64,000 nucleotides of DNA from Terriglobia bacterium (GTDB lineage Bacteria; Acidobacteriota; Terriglobia; Bryobacterales; Bryobacteraceae): contig JAIQFS010000028.1 in the NCBI GenBank assembly GCA_020073145.1, positions 1 to 64,000 of the forward strand. The letters run 5' to 3'. This document shows positions 8,785-16,566 of the stretch, one piece after another. Made by a program: the position numbers and the translations under genes. Each line of letters starts with the position of its first letter. Position 1 is the first letter of the stretch. The notes beneath the pieces are model-generated. The model ran no database searches, was not told the origin of the DNA, and saw nothing but the letters and a program-made list of their open reading frames with translations.

Positions 8785-9357
8785 TTGATCTTTCGGGCGG
8801 TGGAAGATGCCGACCTGATCCGACAGGCTGCCCGGGGCCGCGTGGAGGCGTTCAACCTCCTAGTGTCCCGGTGGGAGAAGCGTGTCTACAATTACCTTCT
8901 CCGGATTACGGGCAACCGCGAAGACGCTCTGGACTTGACCCAGGACGCTTTTTTGAAAGCCTATCAGAACCTGCGCAAACTCGAAGATCCGGGGCGATTC
9001 GCGCCGTGGCTGTATCGCATTGCGCACAACGAGGCGTACTCGCAGTTCCGCAAACGCCGGCCGGAAAGCGGCACCGATATCGACACGCTGGAGCCGCCGG
9101 GAACCGATGGCGGGATCGTCGTGGGCGGCAGTTCGGTGTTCCCGATGGAATTGGGGCTGGCGGTGGCGGGCGCGCTGGAGCGGCTTTCGCCGGAACAGCG
9201 CGAGGCGGTGGTGCTGAAGATTTATCAGGGCTTCAAATTTGAAGAGATGGCCGAAATCCTGGCGTGTCCGGTGTCTACGGTCAAGTCCCGTCTGTACGCG
9301 GCGTTCGAACTGCTGAAGGCGGAACTGGCTCCGATTCAGTCGCGAGGTGTGTCATGA
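8785..9357 (+). CDS. ECF sigma factor heading the type II secretion operon
   Basis: This 190-residue RNA polymerase sigma-70 family protein of the ECF class shows region 2 (FNLLVSRWEKRVYNYLLRIT, EDALDLTQDAFLKAYQNL, FAPWLYRIAHNEA; residues ~20-90) and region 4 (LERLSPEQREAVVLKIYQGF, FEEMAEILACPVSTVKSRLY; ~130-180). The start is a TTG preceded by AGGGAG. Its stop overlaps the next gene's ATG (ATGA), so it is translationally coupled to its anti-sigma factor. It probably controls this operon, but the target promoters are not known. Confidence 0.9.
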   Translation: MIFRAVEDADLIRQAARGRVEAFNLLVSRWEKRVYNYLLRITGNREDALDLTQDAFLKAYQNLRKLEDPGRFAPWLYRIAHNEAYSQFRKRRPESGTDIDTLEPPGTDGGIVVGGSSVFPMELGLAVAGALERLSPEQREAVVLKIYQGFKFEEMAEILACPVSTVKSRLYAAFELLKAELAPIQSRGVS

Positions 9358-9974
9358 GTTGCTCGCCATTCGATTTGAGGGACTACGTGCTGAAGGAACT
9401 GCCGGAGGCCGAACGCAAGCAGGCGGAAGCGCACGTGAAGGGCTGCGCGGCATGCCGGGGGGAAGTGGAGCGGCTGCGGATGACGGAAGCCGCGCTGTTC
9501 TCGTTGCGGGACGAAGAGATTCCGCAGCGGATTGCCTTCGTATCGGACAAGATTTTTGAACCATCGCCGTGGCGGCGCGGGTGGGCGGCCTTCTGGGGCT
9601 CGACCGCGCGGCTGGGATTCGCGTCGGCGGCGATGCTGTCGGTGGCGTTGATCGTTTTCTCCTTGACGCGCGCGGCGGGGAACCCCGCAGTTCCCCTTAC
9701 CGCGCGCGTACTTTCGCCGGCGGCGGTGGCTCCGGCCTCGATTTCGGAGGCGGAGATGGGGCAGCGGATTCAATCGGCGGTCGACCAGGCGGTGGCGGTG
9801 AGCGCAGCGCGTTTGGAGAAGAGCTTCCAGCAACAGATTACGGAGATGCAGAAACGCAACCAGGCGAGCCTGCTGATCGCGGCCGGCGAATTGGATTGGA
9901 TGGACCGGGAGCGCCGGATGGTGGCGCGCAGCAGTTATGGTCCGCCGCTCGCCAATAGCGGAGAAGTGAAATGA
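9354..9974 (+). CDS. Membrane-bound zinc-finger anti-sigma factor
   Basis: I use the ATG at 9354, which overlaps the sigma factor stop, giving 206 residues. The N-terminus has the anti-sigma zinc motif H-x3-C-x2-C (His27, Cys31, Cys34), then a cytoplasmic linker. One membrane helix follows near residues 90-110 (GFASAAMLSVALIVFSL), then a periplasmic part with a predicted helix (AVDQAVAVSAARLEKSFQQQ). The layout is that of ZAS-type anti-sigma factors holding the ECF partner at the membrane. The longer upstream frame overlaps the sigma gene and is not used. Confidence 0.85.
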   Translation: MSCSPFDLRDYVLKELPEAERKQAEAHVKGCAACRGEVERLRMTEAALFSLRDEEIPQRIAFVSDKIFEPSPWRRGWAAFWGSTARLGFASAAMLSVALIVFSLTRAAGNPAVPLTARVLSPAAVAPASISEAEMGQRIQSAVDQAVAVSAARLEKSFQQQITEMQKRNQASLLIAAGELDWMDRERRMVARSSYGPPLANSGEVK

Positions 9975-10510
9975 GACTGTCGGTGACGGTACTGCTGCTG
10001 GCCGGGGCGGCCGTGGCGCAAGCGCCGCTGAAGCCCGCGGCCATTGTGGAGCCGGCGGTGAAGCCGGCAGTTTCGAATCAGACAATCACGCAACTGGAGC
10101 GGCGGCTGGACAACAAGATCTCGAGCACCGGCGGCACGGATCCGATGCTGCTGCTGGGGCCGGCCCGGGTGCTGTACCTGCCGGGATTCGGGGCGATCGT
10201 CACCCAGGAGGTCAGCTTGGTGGTGGCCCCCGTGATCAGCCCGTTCCAGCTGCAGATCCCGGCCGATCAGGCGGTGAAGGTGCATCAGCGGAAGCTGGAA
10301 CACGTGCCGCTGTTGAAGCAGGCCATGCGCGAGATGTGGGCGGATGCGGCCACGACGCTGGGAGCGGTGCCGGAAACCGAGCAGATGGTGCTGGCGATCC
10401 GGCTTCTGTACCAACCCTGGGAAAACACGGCCGGGCTGCCGGCGCAAGTGGTGATGCGGGGTGAGCGGAAACCGGCGCTGGCGAACAACCTGCAGATGGA
10501 AGAACAGTAA
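9971..10510 (+). CDS. Periplasmic hypothetical protein between anti-sigma factor and gspE
   Basis: The 179-residue protein starts at an ATG overlapping the anti-sigma stop (ATGA). It has a short signal peptide (MRLSVTVLLLAGAAVAQ). The mature protein contains TITQLERRLDNKI and GFGAIVTQEVSLVV, and a late Q-M-V-L-A-I-R-L-L-Y-Q segment. I do not recognise a family. Its position, coupled to both the sigma pair and the secretion ATPase, suggests a sensor or accessory of the secretion system; this is inference from context only. Confidence 0.65.
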   Translation: MRLSVTVLLLAGAAVAQAPLKPAAIVEPAVKPAVSNQTITQLERRLDNKISSTGGTDPMLLLGPARVLYLPGFGAIVTQEVSLVVAPVISPFQLQIPADQAVKVHQRKLEHVPLLKQAMREMWADAATTLGAVPETEQMVLAIRLLYQPWENTAGLPAQVVMRGERKPALANNLQMEEQ

Positions 10511-12220
10511 GTGATCCCCACCCACCCGCCGGCTCCGGAATCCGAACGCGCGGGAGCGCCGGCGGAGCCCGGGCTCCGCCATCAACGGCTGGGCGAAATC
10601 CTGATTGCGCGCCAAAAGATCGAGCCGGACGAACTGGAGCGCGCGCTCGAACTGCAGAAAGAGCGCGGCGACAAGCTGGGCAAGATCCTGGTGGACATGG
10701 GGCTGATCGCGCAGCGCGACGTGCTGGCGGCGCTCTCGGATCAACTGGGCCTGCCGCTGGTAGCGGTGGACGGTCCACCGCCGCAGGCTCCCGAAATCGA
10801 AGGGCTGACGGAGCGGTTCCTGCGGCAATGCCGGGCGTATCCGCTGGCGATGGCGGACTCGGTTCTGACGCTGGCGATGGCCGATCCGCTGGATTTCGAG
10901 ACGGTAGCGGCGGTGCGCGCGTTTTCGGGGCTGCAGATCCAGACCGTGCTGGCGGCCGAGCAAGAGATCCTGGACGCCATCGATAAGCATTACGGCGAAT
11001 CGGAACGGCATACGCTGGCGGGCGACGGGGACGATGAGCAGGCGACTGCGGATTTAGAGCATCTGCGGGACATGGCGAGCGAGGCGCCGGTGATCCGGCT
11101 GGTGAACGCCATGATCGCGGATGCGCTCGAGAAGCGGGCGAGCGACATTCACATTGAGCCGTTCGAAAAAGAATTCCGAGTGCGCTTCCGCGTGGACGGA
11201 GTGCTGTTCAGCCAGGAGACGCCGCCCCGGGAGTTGAAGGCGGCGATCATTTCGCGGTTGAAGCTGATGGCCAAGCTCAACATCGCGGAGCGGCGGCTGC
11301 CGCAGGACGGGCGCATCAAGATCAAAGTGCTGGGGCGCGAGGTGGACCTGCGCGTGTCGACGCTGCCGACGTTGTATGGCGAGAGCGTGGTGATGCGGTT
11401 GTTGGACCGGTCGGCGGGCGATTTCTTCGATTTGCGGCGCTTGGGATTCGACGACCGGATGCTGGCGCGGATGGAGCACTTCACGAGCCTGCCGCACGGC
11501 ATGTTCCTGGTGACGGGTCCAACGGGGAGCGGCAAATCGACGACGCTGTACTCGGCGCTGAAGCGGATCAACCTGCCGGACAAGAAGATCATCACCATTG
11601 AAGACCCGGTGGAGTACCAGATGGACGGGATCAACCAACTGCACGTGAATCCGCAGATCGGACTGACGTTCGCGTCGGGGCTGCGGCACATAGTGCGGCA
11701 GGATCCGGACGTGATCATGGTGGGAGAAATCCGCGATCGGGAGACGGCGGACATTGCCATCCGGGCGGCGCTGACGGGGCATCTGGTGTTTTCGACGCTG
11801 CACACCAATGACGCGCCGAGCGCGGTGACGCGGCTGACGGACATGGGGGTGGAGAACTACCTGCTGACGTCCTCGCTGGTGGCGGTGCTGGCGCAACGGC
11901 TGGTGCGAGTGATCTGCCCGCATTGCAAAGTGCCAGCCAAGCGGGCGATGACGCCAGAGGGAGACCTGGTGGCGACCTTCCGGGGCGAGGGGTGCGCGGA
12001 ATGCAACGGCCGGGGGTATACGTCGCGGGTGGGCATCTTCGAGATGATGGAGTTGAACGATGAGATCCGGCAGCGGATCATGAGCAATGAAGACGCATCG
12101 CGGCTGACGCAAGCGGCGCGGCAAAACGGGATGCGCAACCTGCGCGAAGACGGCTGGATGAAGATCCGGGACGGCGTGACCACGGTGGACGAATTGATGC
12201 GGGTGACGCAGGAGCTCTGA
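10511..12220 (+). CDS. gspE: Type II secretion ATPase GspE
   Basis: The cytoplasmic AAA+ ATPase powers pseudopilus assembly. At 569 residues it has an N-terminal MshEN/T2SSE-N domain (RLGEILIARQKIEPDELERA, LVDMGLIAQRDVLAALSDQL), the Walker A GPTGSGKST (~335-343), an Asp/His box region (HIEPFEKEFRVRFRVDG), Walker B with DPDVIMVGEIRD, a zinc tetracysteine CPHC-x-n-CAEC and the C-terminal GRGYTSRVGIFEMM. GTG start directly after the preceding TAA. A PilB role is possible, but the downstream genes are gsp-type. Confidence 0.95.
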   Translation: MIPTHPPAPESERAGAPAEPGLRHQRLGEILIARQKIEPDELERALELQKERGDKLGKILVDMGLIAQRDVLAALSDQLGLPLVAVDGPPPQAPEIEGLTERFLRQCRAYPLAMADSVLTLAMADPLDFETVAAVRAFSGLQIQTVLAAEQEILDAIDKHYGESERHTLAGDGDDEQATADLEHLRDMASEAPVIRLVNAMIADALEKRASDIHIEPFEKEFRVRFRVDGVLFSQETPPRELKAAIISRLKLMAKLNIAERRLPQDGRIKIKVLGREVDLRVSTLPTLYGESVVMRLLDRSAGDFFDLRRLGFDDRMLARMEHFTSLPHGMFLVTGPTGSGKSTTLYSALKRINLPDKKIITIEDPVEYQMDGINQLHVNPQIGLTFASGLRHIVRQDPDVIMVGEIRDRETADIAIRAALTGHLVFSTLHTNDAPSAVTRLTDMGVENYLLTSSLVAVLAQRLVRVICPHCKVPAKRAMTPEGDLVATFRGEGCAECNGRGYTSRVGIFEMMELNDEIRQRIMSNEDASRLTQAARQNGMRNLREDGWMKIRDGVTTVDELMRVTQEL

Positions 12221-12223
12221 TGA

Positions 12224-12254
12224 AGGGGCCAGGGATCAGGGGCCGGGGGCCGGC
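12224..12254 (+). repeat. GGGGCCAGGG-type low-complexity repeat between gspE and gspF
   Basis: The 37-base gspE-gspF gap is almost entirely copies of AGGGGCCAGGG/GGGGCCGGG units. The same units form a longer run at the gspG-gspH junction (13914-13953). No normal ribosome-binding site other than this purine-rich repeat precedes the gspF ATG, so the repeat may serve as one. Confidence 0.7.
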
Positions 12255-12257
12255 TGA

Positions 12258-13472
12258 ATGACGAGCACATTCTTTTTTCGGGCGGTGGCGGCGGACGGGC
12301 GGATGCGCACGGGGAGCCTGTCGGGCGACAACGAAAAGCTAATCGCGCGCGAACTGCGCAAGCAGGGGCTGACGCCGATTTACGTGGGCGTGGCGCCGAA
12401 GGGCTCATCGATTGAGATCAAGCTGCCGTCGTTCGGGAAAGGGCGGCGGCGCGACATTTTGTTTTTCACGCAGGAACTGTCGACGCTGCTCAACGCGGGA
12501 GTGCCGCTCGACCGGGCGATTTCGATCACCGGGGAGTTGACGGAGCGGGCGGAATTCCGGTTCATCGTGCTGGACGTGCTGCGCGTGCTGAAAGGCGGCA
12601 AATCGCTGGCGGACAGTCTGGCGACGCACCCGGAATACTTTTCCGACCTGTACGTGAACATGGTGCGGGCGGGGGAAGCGTCGGGAGCGCTGGCGGTGAT
12701 ATTTGAGAGGCTGGCGGAATTCGAGCGGTCGCACGACGAACTGCGGAGCTATATTGTGTCGTCGATGATCTATCCGGCGCTGCTGGCGTGCGTGGGGTTG
12801 GGATCGATCTTTATCCTTCTGAATTTCGTGGTGCCGCGATTCGCGGGGATCTTCAAAGACTCTCCGATGAAGATACCGGCGCCGACGCAGGCGATGCTGA
12901 CGGTGAGCCAGTTCGTGCAGGACTACTGGTGGATGGCCGCGACGGTGCTGGCGGTGAGCATCATCGCGTGGCGCATTTACACGCGCACGACGGCGGGGCG
13001 GCTGTGGTGGGACGGGACGCGGTTGCGGATTCCGCTGCTGGGGGATGCGCTGCTCAAGGCGGAGACGGCGCGATTTGCGCGAGCCATGGCGACGCTGGTC
13101 GCCAACACCGTGCCGCTGGTGCAATCGATCGGGATCTCGGCGGCGACGCTGGGCAACGTGACGATCATGCGGGCGCTGGCGGGGGTGGCGCTGGGAGTGA
13201 AGCGGGGGGAAGGAATCGCGGGGCCGCTGCGGCGGTCGGGCGCGTTTCCGCCGCTGGCCTCGCACCTGCTCAGCGTGGGCGAGGAAACGGGGCGGCTGGA
13301 CCAGATGTTCACGCGGATGGCGGATATTTACGAGAACGACACGCGGGCCGCGATCAAGCGGTTCACGGCGGTGTTCGAGCCGATTGTGATCCTGGTGATG
13401 GGGGTCATGGTGGGCGCGCTGATTTTGAGCATGATGCTGGCCATCACGAGCATTAACGACGCGGCGGTGTAG
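12258..13472 (+). CDS. gspF: Type II secretion inner-membrane platform protein GspF
   Basis: A 404-residue polytopic membrane protein with two tandem T2SSF domains. The first is around residues 65-190 (ILFFTQELSTLLNAGVPLDR, LADSLATHPEYFSDLYVNMV, VRAGEASGALAVIFERLAEF); the second is around 270-395 (LLKAETARFARAMATLVANT, LLSVGEETGRLDQMFTRMAD). Three membrane helices lie near 165-190, 220-240 and 370-400. It couples the GspE ATPase to pseudopilin extrusion. Confidence 0.93.
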   Translation: MTSTFFFRAVAADGRMRTGSLSGDNEKLIARELRKQGLTPIYVGVAPKGSSIEIKLPSFGKGRRRDILFFTQELSTLLNAGVPLDRAISITGELTERAEFRFIVLDVLRVLKGGKSLADSLATHPEYFSDLYVNMVRAGEASGALAVIFERLAEFERSHDELRSYIVSSMIYPALLACVGLGSIFILLNFVVPRFAGIFKDSPMKIPAPTQAMLTVSQFVQDYWWMAATVLAVSIIAWRIYTRTTAGRLWWDGTRLRIPLLGDALLKAETARFARAMATLVANTVPLVQSIGISAATLGNVTIMRALAGVALGVKRGEGIAGPLRRSGAFPPLASHLLSVGEETGRLDQMFTRMADIYENDTRAAIKRFTAVFEPIVILVMGVMVGALILSMMLAITSINDAAV

Positions 13473-13474
13473 AG

Positions 13475-13912
13475 ATGAAGCAAAGCAGACGAAGACGGAA
13501 CGGGCAAGCGGGCATCACGTTGATCGAGATGCTGGTGGTGATGACGATCATCGCCCTGTTTGTGGCGCTGGTGGCGCCCAACGTGTTGAAGCACAGCGAC
13601 ACCGCGCGGATCACGGCGGCGCGGGCGCAGATCCAGAATTTCCAGACGGCGCTGGGCACCTACAAGCTGGACACCGGGACGTTCCCGACCACGGAACAGG
13701 GGCTGCAGGCGCTGCGGATCAAGCCGGCCGAGATCACTCAATGGAACGGGCCGTACATGCCCAAGGACATCCCGAAAGATCCTTGGGGGCACGATTACAC
13801 CTACAAATATCCGGGAGACCACGGCGACGAACCCGACATCATGTGTTACGGGGCCGATGGGCAGCCGGGCGGCGACGGGCTGAATGCGGATCTGGTCAGC
13901 TGGAAGAACTAG
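13475..13912 (+). CDS. gspG: Major pseudopilin GspG
   Basis: The 145-residue pseudopilin begins with a short basic leader (MKQSRRRRNGQAG) cleaved before ITLIEMLVVMTIIALFVALV; Glu5 of the mature protein is present. The C-terminal part has the hallmarks of GspG: the GTYKLDTGTFPTTEQGLQAL helix-loop, GPYMPKDIPKDPWG and a GADGQPGGDGLNAD calcium-site loop. It starts two bases after the gspF stop. Prepilin peptidase (GspO) is not in the window. Confidence 0.95.
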   Translation: MKQSRRRRNGQAGITLIEMLVVMTIIALFVALVAPNVLKHSDTARITAARAQIQNFQTALGTYKLDTGTFPTTEQGLQALRIKPAEITQWNGPYMPKDIPKDPWGHDYTYKYPGDHGDEPDIMCYGADGQPGGDGLNADLVSWKN

Positions 13913-14405
13913 CCGGGGGCCAGGGGCCAGGGGCCGGGGGCCAGGGGGCCAGGCCGGCATCACGCTGGTGGAGATGCTGGTGGTGATGACGATTATCGGG
14001 CTGGTGGCGGGGCTCTCGTTTCCGGCGGTATCGGCTGGTGTGGATAGCGTACGGATGCGGTCGGCCACCGATTCGGTGTCGAGCATGCTGAACGGGGCGG
14101 CCAACCGGGCGGAGCGGCACCAGGTGGCGGTGGAGATTGTGATTTCTCCGAAGGAGAATCGCATTGCGCTGTATTCGAGCGAGCCGGGTTTCACGCGGGA
14201 GCTGACGATGCCGGCCGGGATCACGATGGAGGCGGTGCTGCCGCCGGAGCCGGAGGAAGAGGGGCCGCGCCATCTGCTGTTGATGCCAGGGAGCAGCGTC
14301 CCGGGCATCGGGATCCAACTGGGGAATCGTCACGGGGCGCACCGGCTGGTGCGGCTGGATCCCATGACCGGCTTTCCGCGGGTGGAAAGCGTCAATCCAC
14401 AGTGA
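13884..14405 (+). CDS. gspH: Minor pseudopilin GspH
   Basis: The mature part starts GITLVEMLVVMTIIGLVAGL with the usual Glu5 and membrane helix. Later segments are beta-rich (RHQVAVEIVISPKENRIALY) as in GspH. The only sensible start is the ATG at 13884, 29 bases inside gspG. The 25-residue leader (MRIWSAGRTSRGPGARGRGP...) is then read through the G-rich repeat, giving an unusually Gly/Arg-rich prepilin leader. Confidence 0.85.
   Translation: MRIWSAGRTSRGPGARGRGPGGQAGITLVEMLVVMTIIGLVAGLSFPAVSAGVDSVRMRSATDSVSSMLNGAANRAERHQVAVEIVISPKENRIALYSSEPGFTRELTMPAGITMEAVLPPEPEEEGPRHLLLMPGSSVPGIGIQLGNRHGAHRLVRLDPMTGFPRVESVNPQ
13914..13953 (+). repeat. GGGGCCAGGGGCC tandem repeat at the gspG-gspH junction
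   Basis: Directly after the gspG stop, about 40 bases are tandem 7-8-base units of GGGGCCA/GGGGCCG. The run lies within the reading frame of the GspH leader and codes for its RGPGARGRGPG part. The same unit occurs between gspE and gspF, which suggests a dispersed repeat rather than chance. Confidence 0.75.
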
Positions 14406-14857
14406 CGCGGGCGCGACCCAGGACGAGAGGCAGGGGCGGCTTCACGCTGCTCGAAATGATTGTGGCCACGGTGATCCTGGCGGTGGCGATCGTGGGGCTG
14501 TTGTCGGCGATTTCCGGGGCTCTGCGCAACGCGGCGCGGCTGACGGCCTATGACCGGGCGGTGCAACTGGCACGCCTGGAAATGAACGAGCTGCTGGTGG
14601 CGCCGCGTCTGCCGCGGGACACGATCCTGAGCGGCACATTCGCCCCGGATCAGACCAGCGGCGTGAACGCCGGGTGGCAGGCCCGGTTGTCGAGCTTCGA
14701 GATGCCGCCGAATCCGCAGCCCGGCGAAGTGGCGCTGGACCGCGTCGAGCTGCGCATCTGGTGGATGGCCGGCAGCGAGCGGCGCACGTTCACGCTCGAA
14801 GGGTACCGACAGCGCTTGCTGAAGCCGGAAGATCTGGCGCCGGCGGCGGGTCTATGA
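14402..14857 (+). CDS. gspI: Minor pseudopilin GspI
   Basis: Start GTG at 14402 overlaps the gspH stop (GTGA). The leader MTRARPRTRGRGG is followed by FTLLEMIVATVILAVAIVGL with mature Glu5. The 151-residue length and conserved Y-D-R-A-V-Q-L-A-R-L-E-M-N-E segment after the helix (A-x-x-L-A-x-x-x-x-N pattern) fit GspI, part of the pseudopilus tip complex with GspJ and GspK. Confidence 0.9.
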   Translation: MTRARPRTRGRGGFTLLEMIVATVILAVAIVGLLSAISGALRNAARLTAYDRAVQLARLEMNELLVAPRLPRDTILSGTFAPDQTSGVNAGWQARLSSFEMPPNPQPGEVALDRVELRIWWMAGSERRTFTLEGYRQRLLKPEDLAPAAGL

Positions 14858-15594
14858 AGAGGCGCGGCCGGTTCGAGCGAGGGGTCACGCTGCTGGAACT
14901 GATGATCGCGGTCACGCTGCTGAGCGTCCTCTCGCTCGGCATGTTCATGGCGATGCGGCTGGGGATTTCGGCGCTGACGCGGACGGATGACAAGCTGATG
15001 ACCAACCGCCGTGCGGCGGGCGCGCAACGCATTTTAATGGAAGAACTCGAAGGCCTGATGCCGGTCATGGGGATCTGCGGGGCAGCGCCGAATGGGGCTT
15101 CGGGCGGAACGCCGGATCGGCTGCCGTTCTTTCAAGGCGAGGCTGGGGTGATGCGGCTGGTCTCGACGTACTCCCTGCAAGAGAGCTGGCGGGGGCGGCC
15201 GCAAATCCTGGAGATGGCGGTGATCCCCGGGGAAAGCGCGGGGGTGCGGCTGGTGGTCAACGAAATTCAGTACGGGGGGCCGAGCAGCACAGGGAGGATC
15301 TGTACGGTCCGGCCGGGAGGCGGGCTGCCGCAATTTACGCCGGTCCAGGTGGGGCCGACATCGTTCGTGCTGGCGGACAAACTGGCGTACTGCCGTTTTT
15401 GGTACCTGACGCCGGGGGCGCGGGCGAACGACCCGAATGTGTGGCAACCGGCATGGAGGAAGCAGGCCTGGCCGCTGGGGGTGCGAGTGGAGATGGCGCC
15501 GCTGGAAGCGAACGCGTCGCAGGTGCAGACGATGACGGTGACGGCGCCGATTTACGTACATCGCAGTCCGGAGATCCAGTATGGGGACTTCTAG
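14854..15594 (+). CDS. gspJ: Minor pseudopilin GspJ
   Basis: I use the ATG at 14854 (overlapping the gspI stop) rather than the longer open frame from 14674, because MKRRGRFERG directly precedes the pilin motif VTLLELMIAVTLLSVLSLGM. The 246-residue protein has the larger beta-rich C-terminal domain expected for GspJ (RRAAGAQRILMEELEGLMPV, SFVLADKLAYCRFWYL). It overlaps the next gene by 14 bases. Confidence 0.88.
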   Translation: MKRRGRFERGVTLLELMIAVTLLSVLSLGMFMAMRLGISALTRTDDKLMTNRRAAGAQRILMEELEGLMPVMGICGAAPNGASGGTPDRLPFFQGEAGVMRLVSTYSLQESWRGRPQILEMAVIPGESAGVRLVVNEIQYGGPSSTGRICTVRPGGGLPQFTPVQVGPTSFVLADKLAYCRFWYLTPGARANDPNVWQPAWRKQAWPLGVRVEMAPLEANASQVQTMTVTAPIYVHRSPEIQYGDF

Positions 15595-16558
15595 GAGGCG
15601 GGGGGCGGGACAAGGAGGGAGCGCCCTACTGGCGGTGTTGTGGGTATCGGCGGCGCTGGCGGCGATCGCGTTTTCGATGTCCAGCACGGTGCGCGGGGAG
15701 ACGGAGCGGACCTCGACTTCGCTGGACGGGGTACGCAGCGAATATCTGGCGGCTGGGGGCATCTGGCGGGCAACGGACGAACTTCTGTGGGCGGTGCAGA
15801 ACCCCAACGGGCCGGGATTGCGCCGGGACGCGGCGGTGGCGAACTTTACATTCCCTTCGGGCGTGGTTCGGGTGGACATCGTGCCGGAGGCAGCCAAGCT
15901 GAATGTCAACATGGCGCCGCCGGAGGAGATCTACCGGCTGTTGATCGCGCTCGGCCAGGATCCGGCGCGGGCGCGCGGAATTGCGTTGGCCATCGCCGGC
16001 GCCCGGAGCCCGGCGGGGGCGGGCGCGCCGAATCTTTCGGCGACACCGTCTTTTTCGGCCCGCCACGCGTCTTTTGAAGAGGTCGAGGAACTACTGCAGG
16101 TGCCAGGCGTGACCCCTGATCTTTTTTACGGAACCTACCTTCCTTCGCCGGAAGAGAGCCAAGGCCCGCGGCTGACGCGGCGGCCGGGCCTGGAGGACTG
16201 CCTGTCGGTGTTCGGGTCGACGGACCGGATCGATGCCAACGGGGCTGCACCGGCAGTGCTGGCGGCGATCGGGCTGAGCCCGGACCTGATCAACGCGCTG
16301 GTGGAACGCCGGCGCGCGGCGCCGCTGACGCAAGGCCAACTGAGCGATTTCATGAGGGGGGGCGGAGTGGCCGGGTCACGGCTGCGGGTGGGCGGGAACT
16401 CGATTGTGACGATGAAAGCCACGGGGCGGCTGCGGCTGCAAAACGGGCAGCTTTCGGATTTACGGCGGTCGGTGGGGGCGCAAGTGAAATTCATGCCGCC
16501 GGGCTACGACTCCGCGATTCATATTCTGCGGTGGTACGACACGATCTGGAGCAATTGA
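15581..16558 (+). CDS. gspK: Pseudopilus tip protein GspK
   Basis: The 325-residue protein has a basic leader, a hydrophobic helix (SALLAVLWVSAALAAIAFSM) without the usual Glu5, as in GspK, then EYLAAGGIWRATDELL. Tandem helix-hairpin-helix-like elements follow: KLNVNMAPPEEIYRLLIALG, FEEVEELLQVPGVTPDLFYG and a later DANGAAPAVLAAIGLSPDLI. These are the expected GspK landmarks. It caps the pseudopilus. Confidence 0.88.
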   Translation: MGTSRRRGAGQGGSALLAVLWVSAALAAIAFSMSSTVRGETERTSTSLDGVRSEYLAAGGIWRATDELLWAVQNPNGPGLRRDAAVANFTFPSGVVRVDIVPEAAKLNVNMAPPEEIYRLLIALGQDPARARGIALAIAGARSPAGAGAPNLSATPSFSARHASFEEVEELLQVPGVTPDLFYGTYLPSPEESQGPRLTRRPGLEDCLSVFGSTDRIDANGAAPAVLAAIGLSPDLINALVERRRAAPLTQGQLSDFMRGGGVAGSRLRVGGNSIVTMKATGRLRLQNGQLSDLRRSVGAQVKFMPPGYDSAIHILRWYDTIWSN

Positions 16559-16566
16559 CGGGCGGC

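Noticed and set aside
9935-11011. 358-codon minus-strand open frame antisense to the anti-sigma, periplasmic protein and gspE genes
   Set aside because: Arg/His/Gln-rich composition typical of the shadow frame of GC-rich genes; no motif, and the plus-strand genes are certain.
11054-12124. 356-codon minus-strand frame inside gspE
   Set aside because: Wholly antisense to the GspE ATPase core; composition is a shadow pattern with no domain.
12221-13960. CRISPR array made of the G-rich units
   Set aside because: Units are 7-8 bases without spacers; simple tandem repeats, not a CRISPR.
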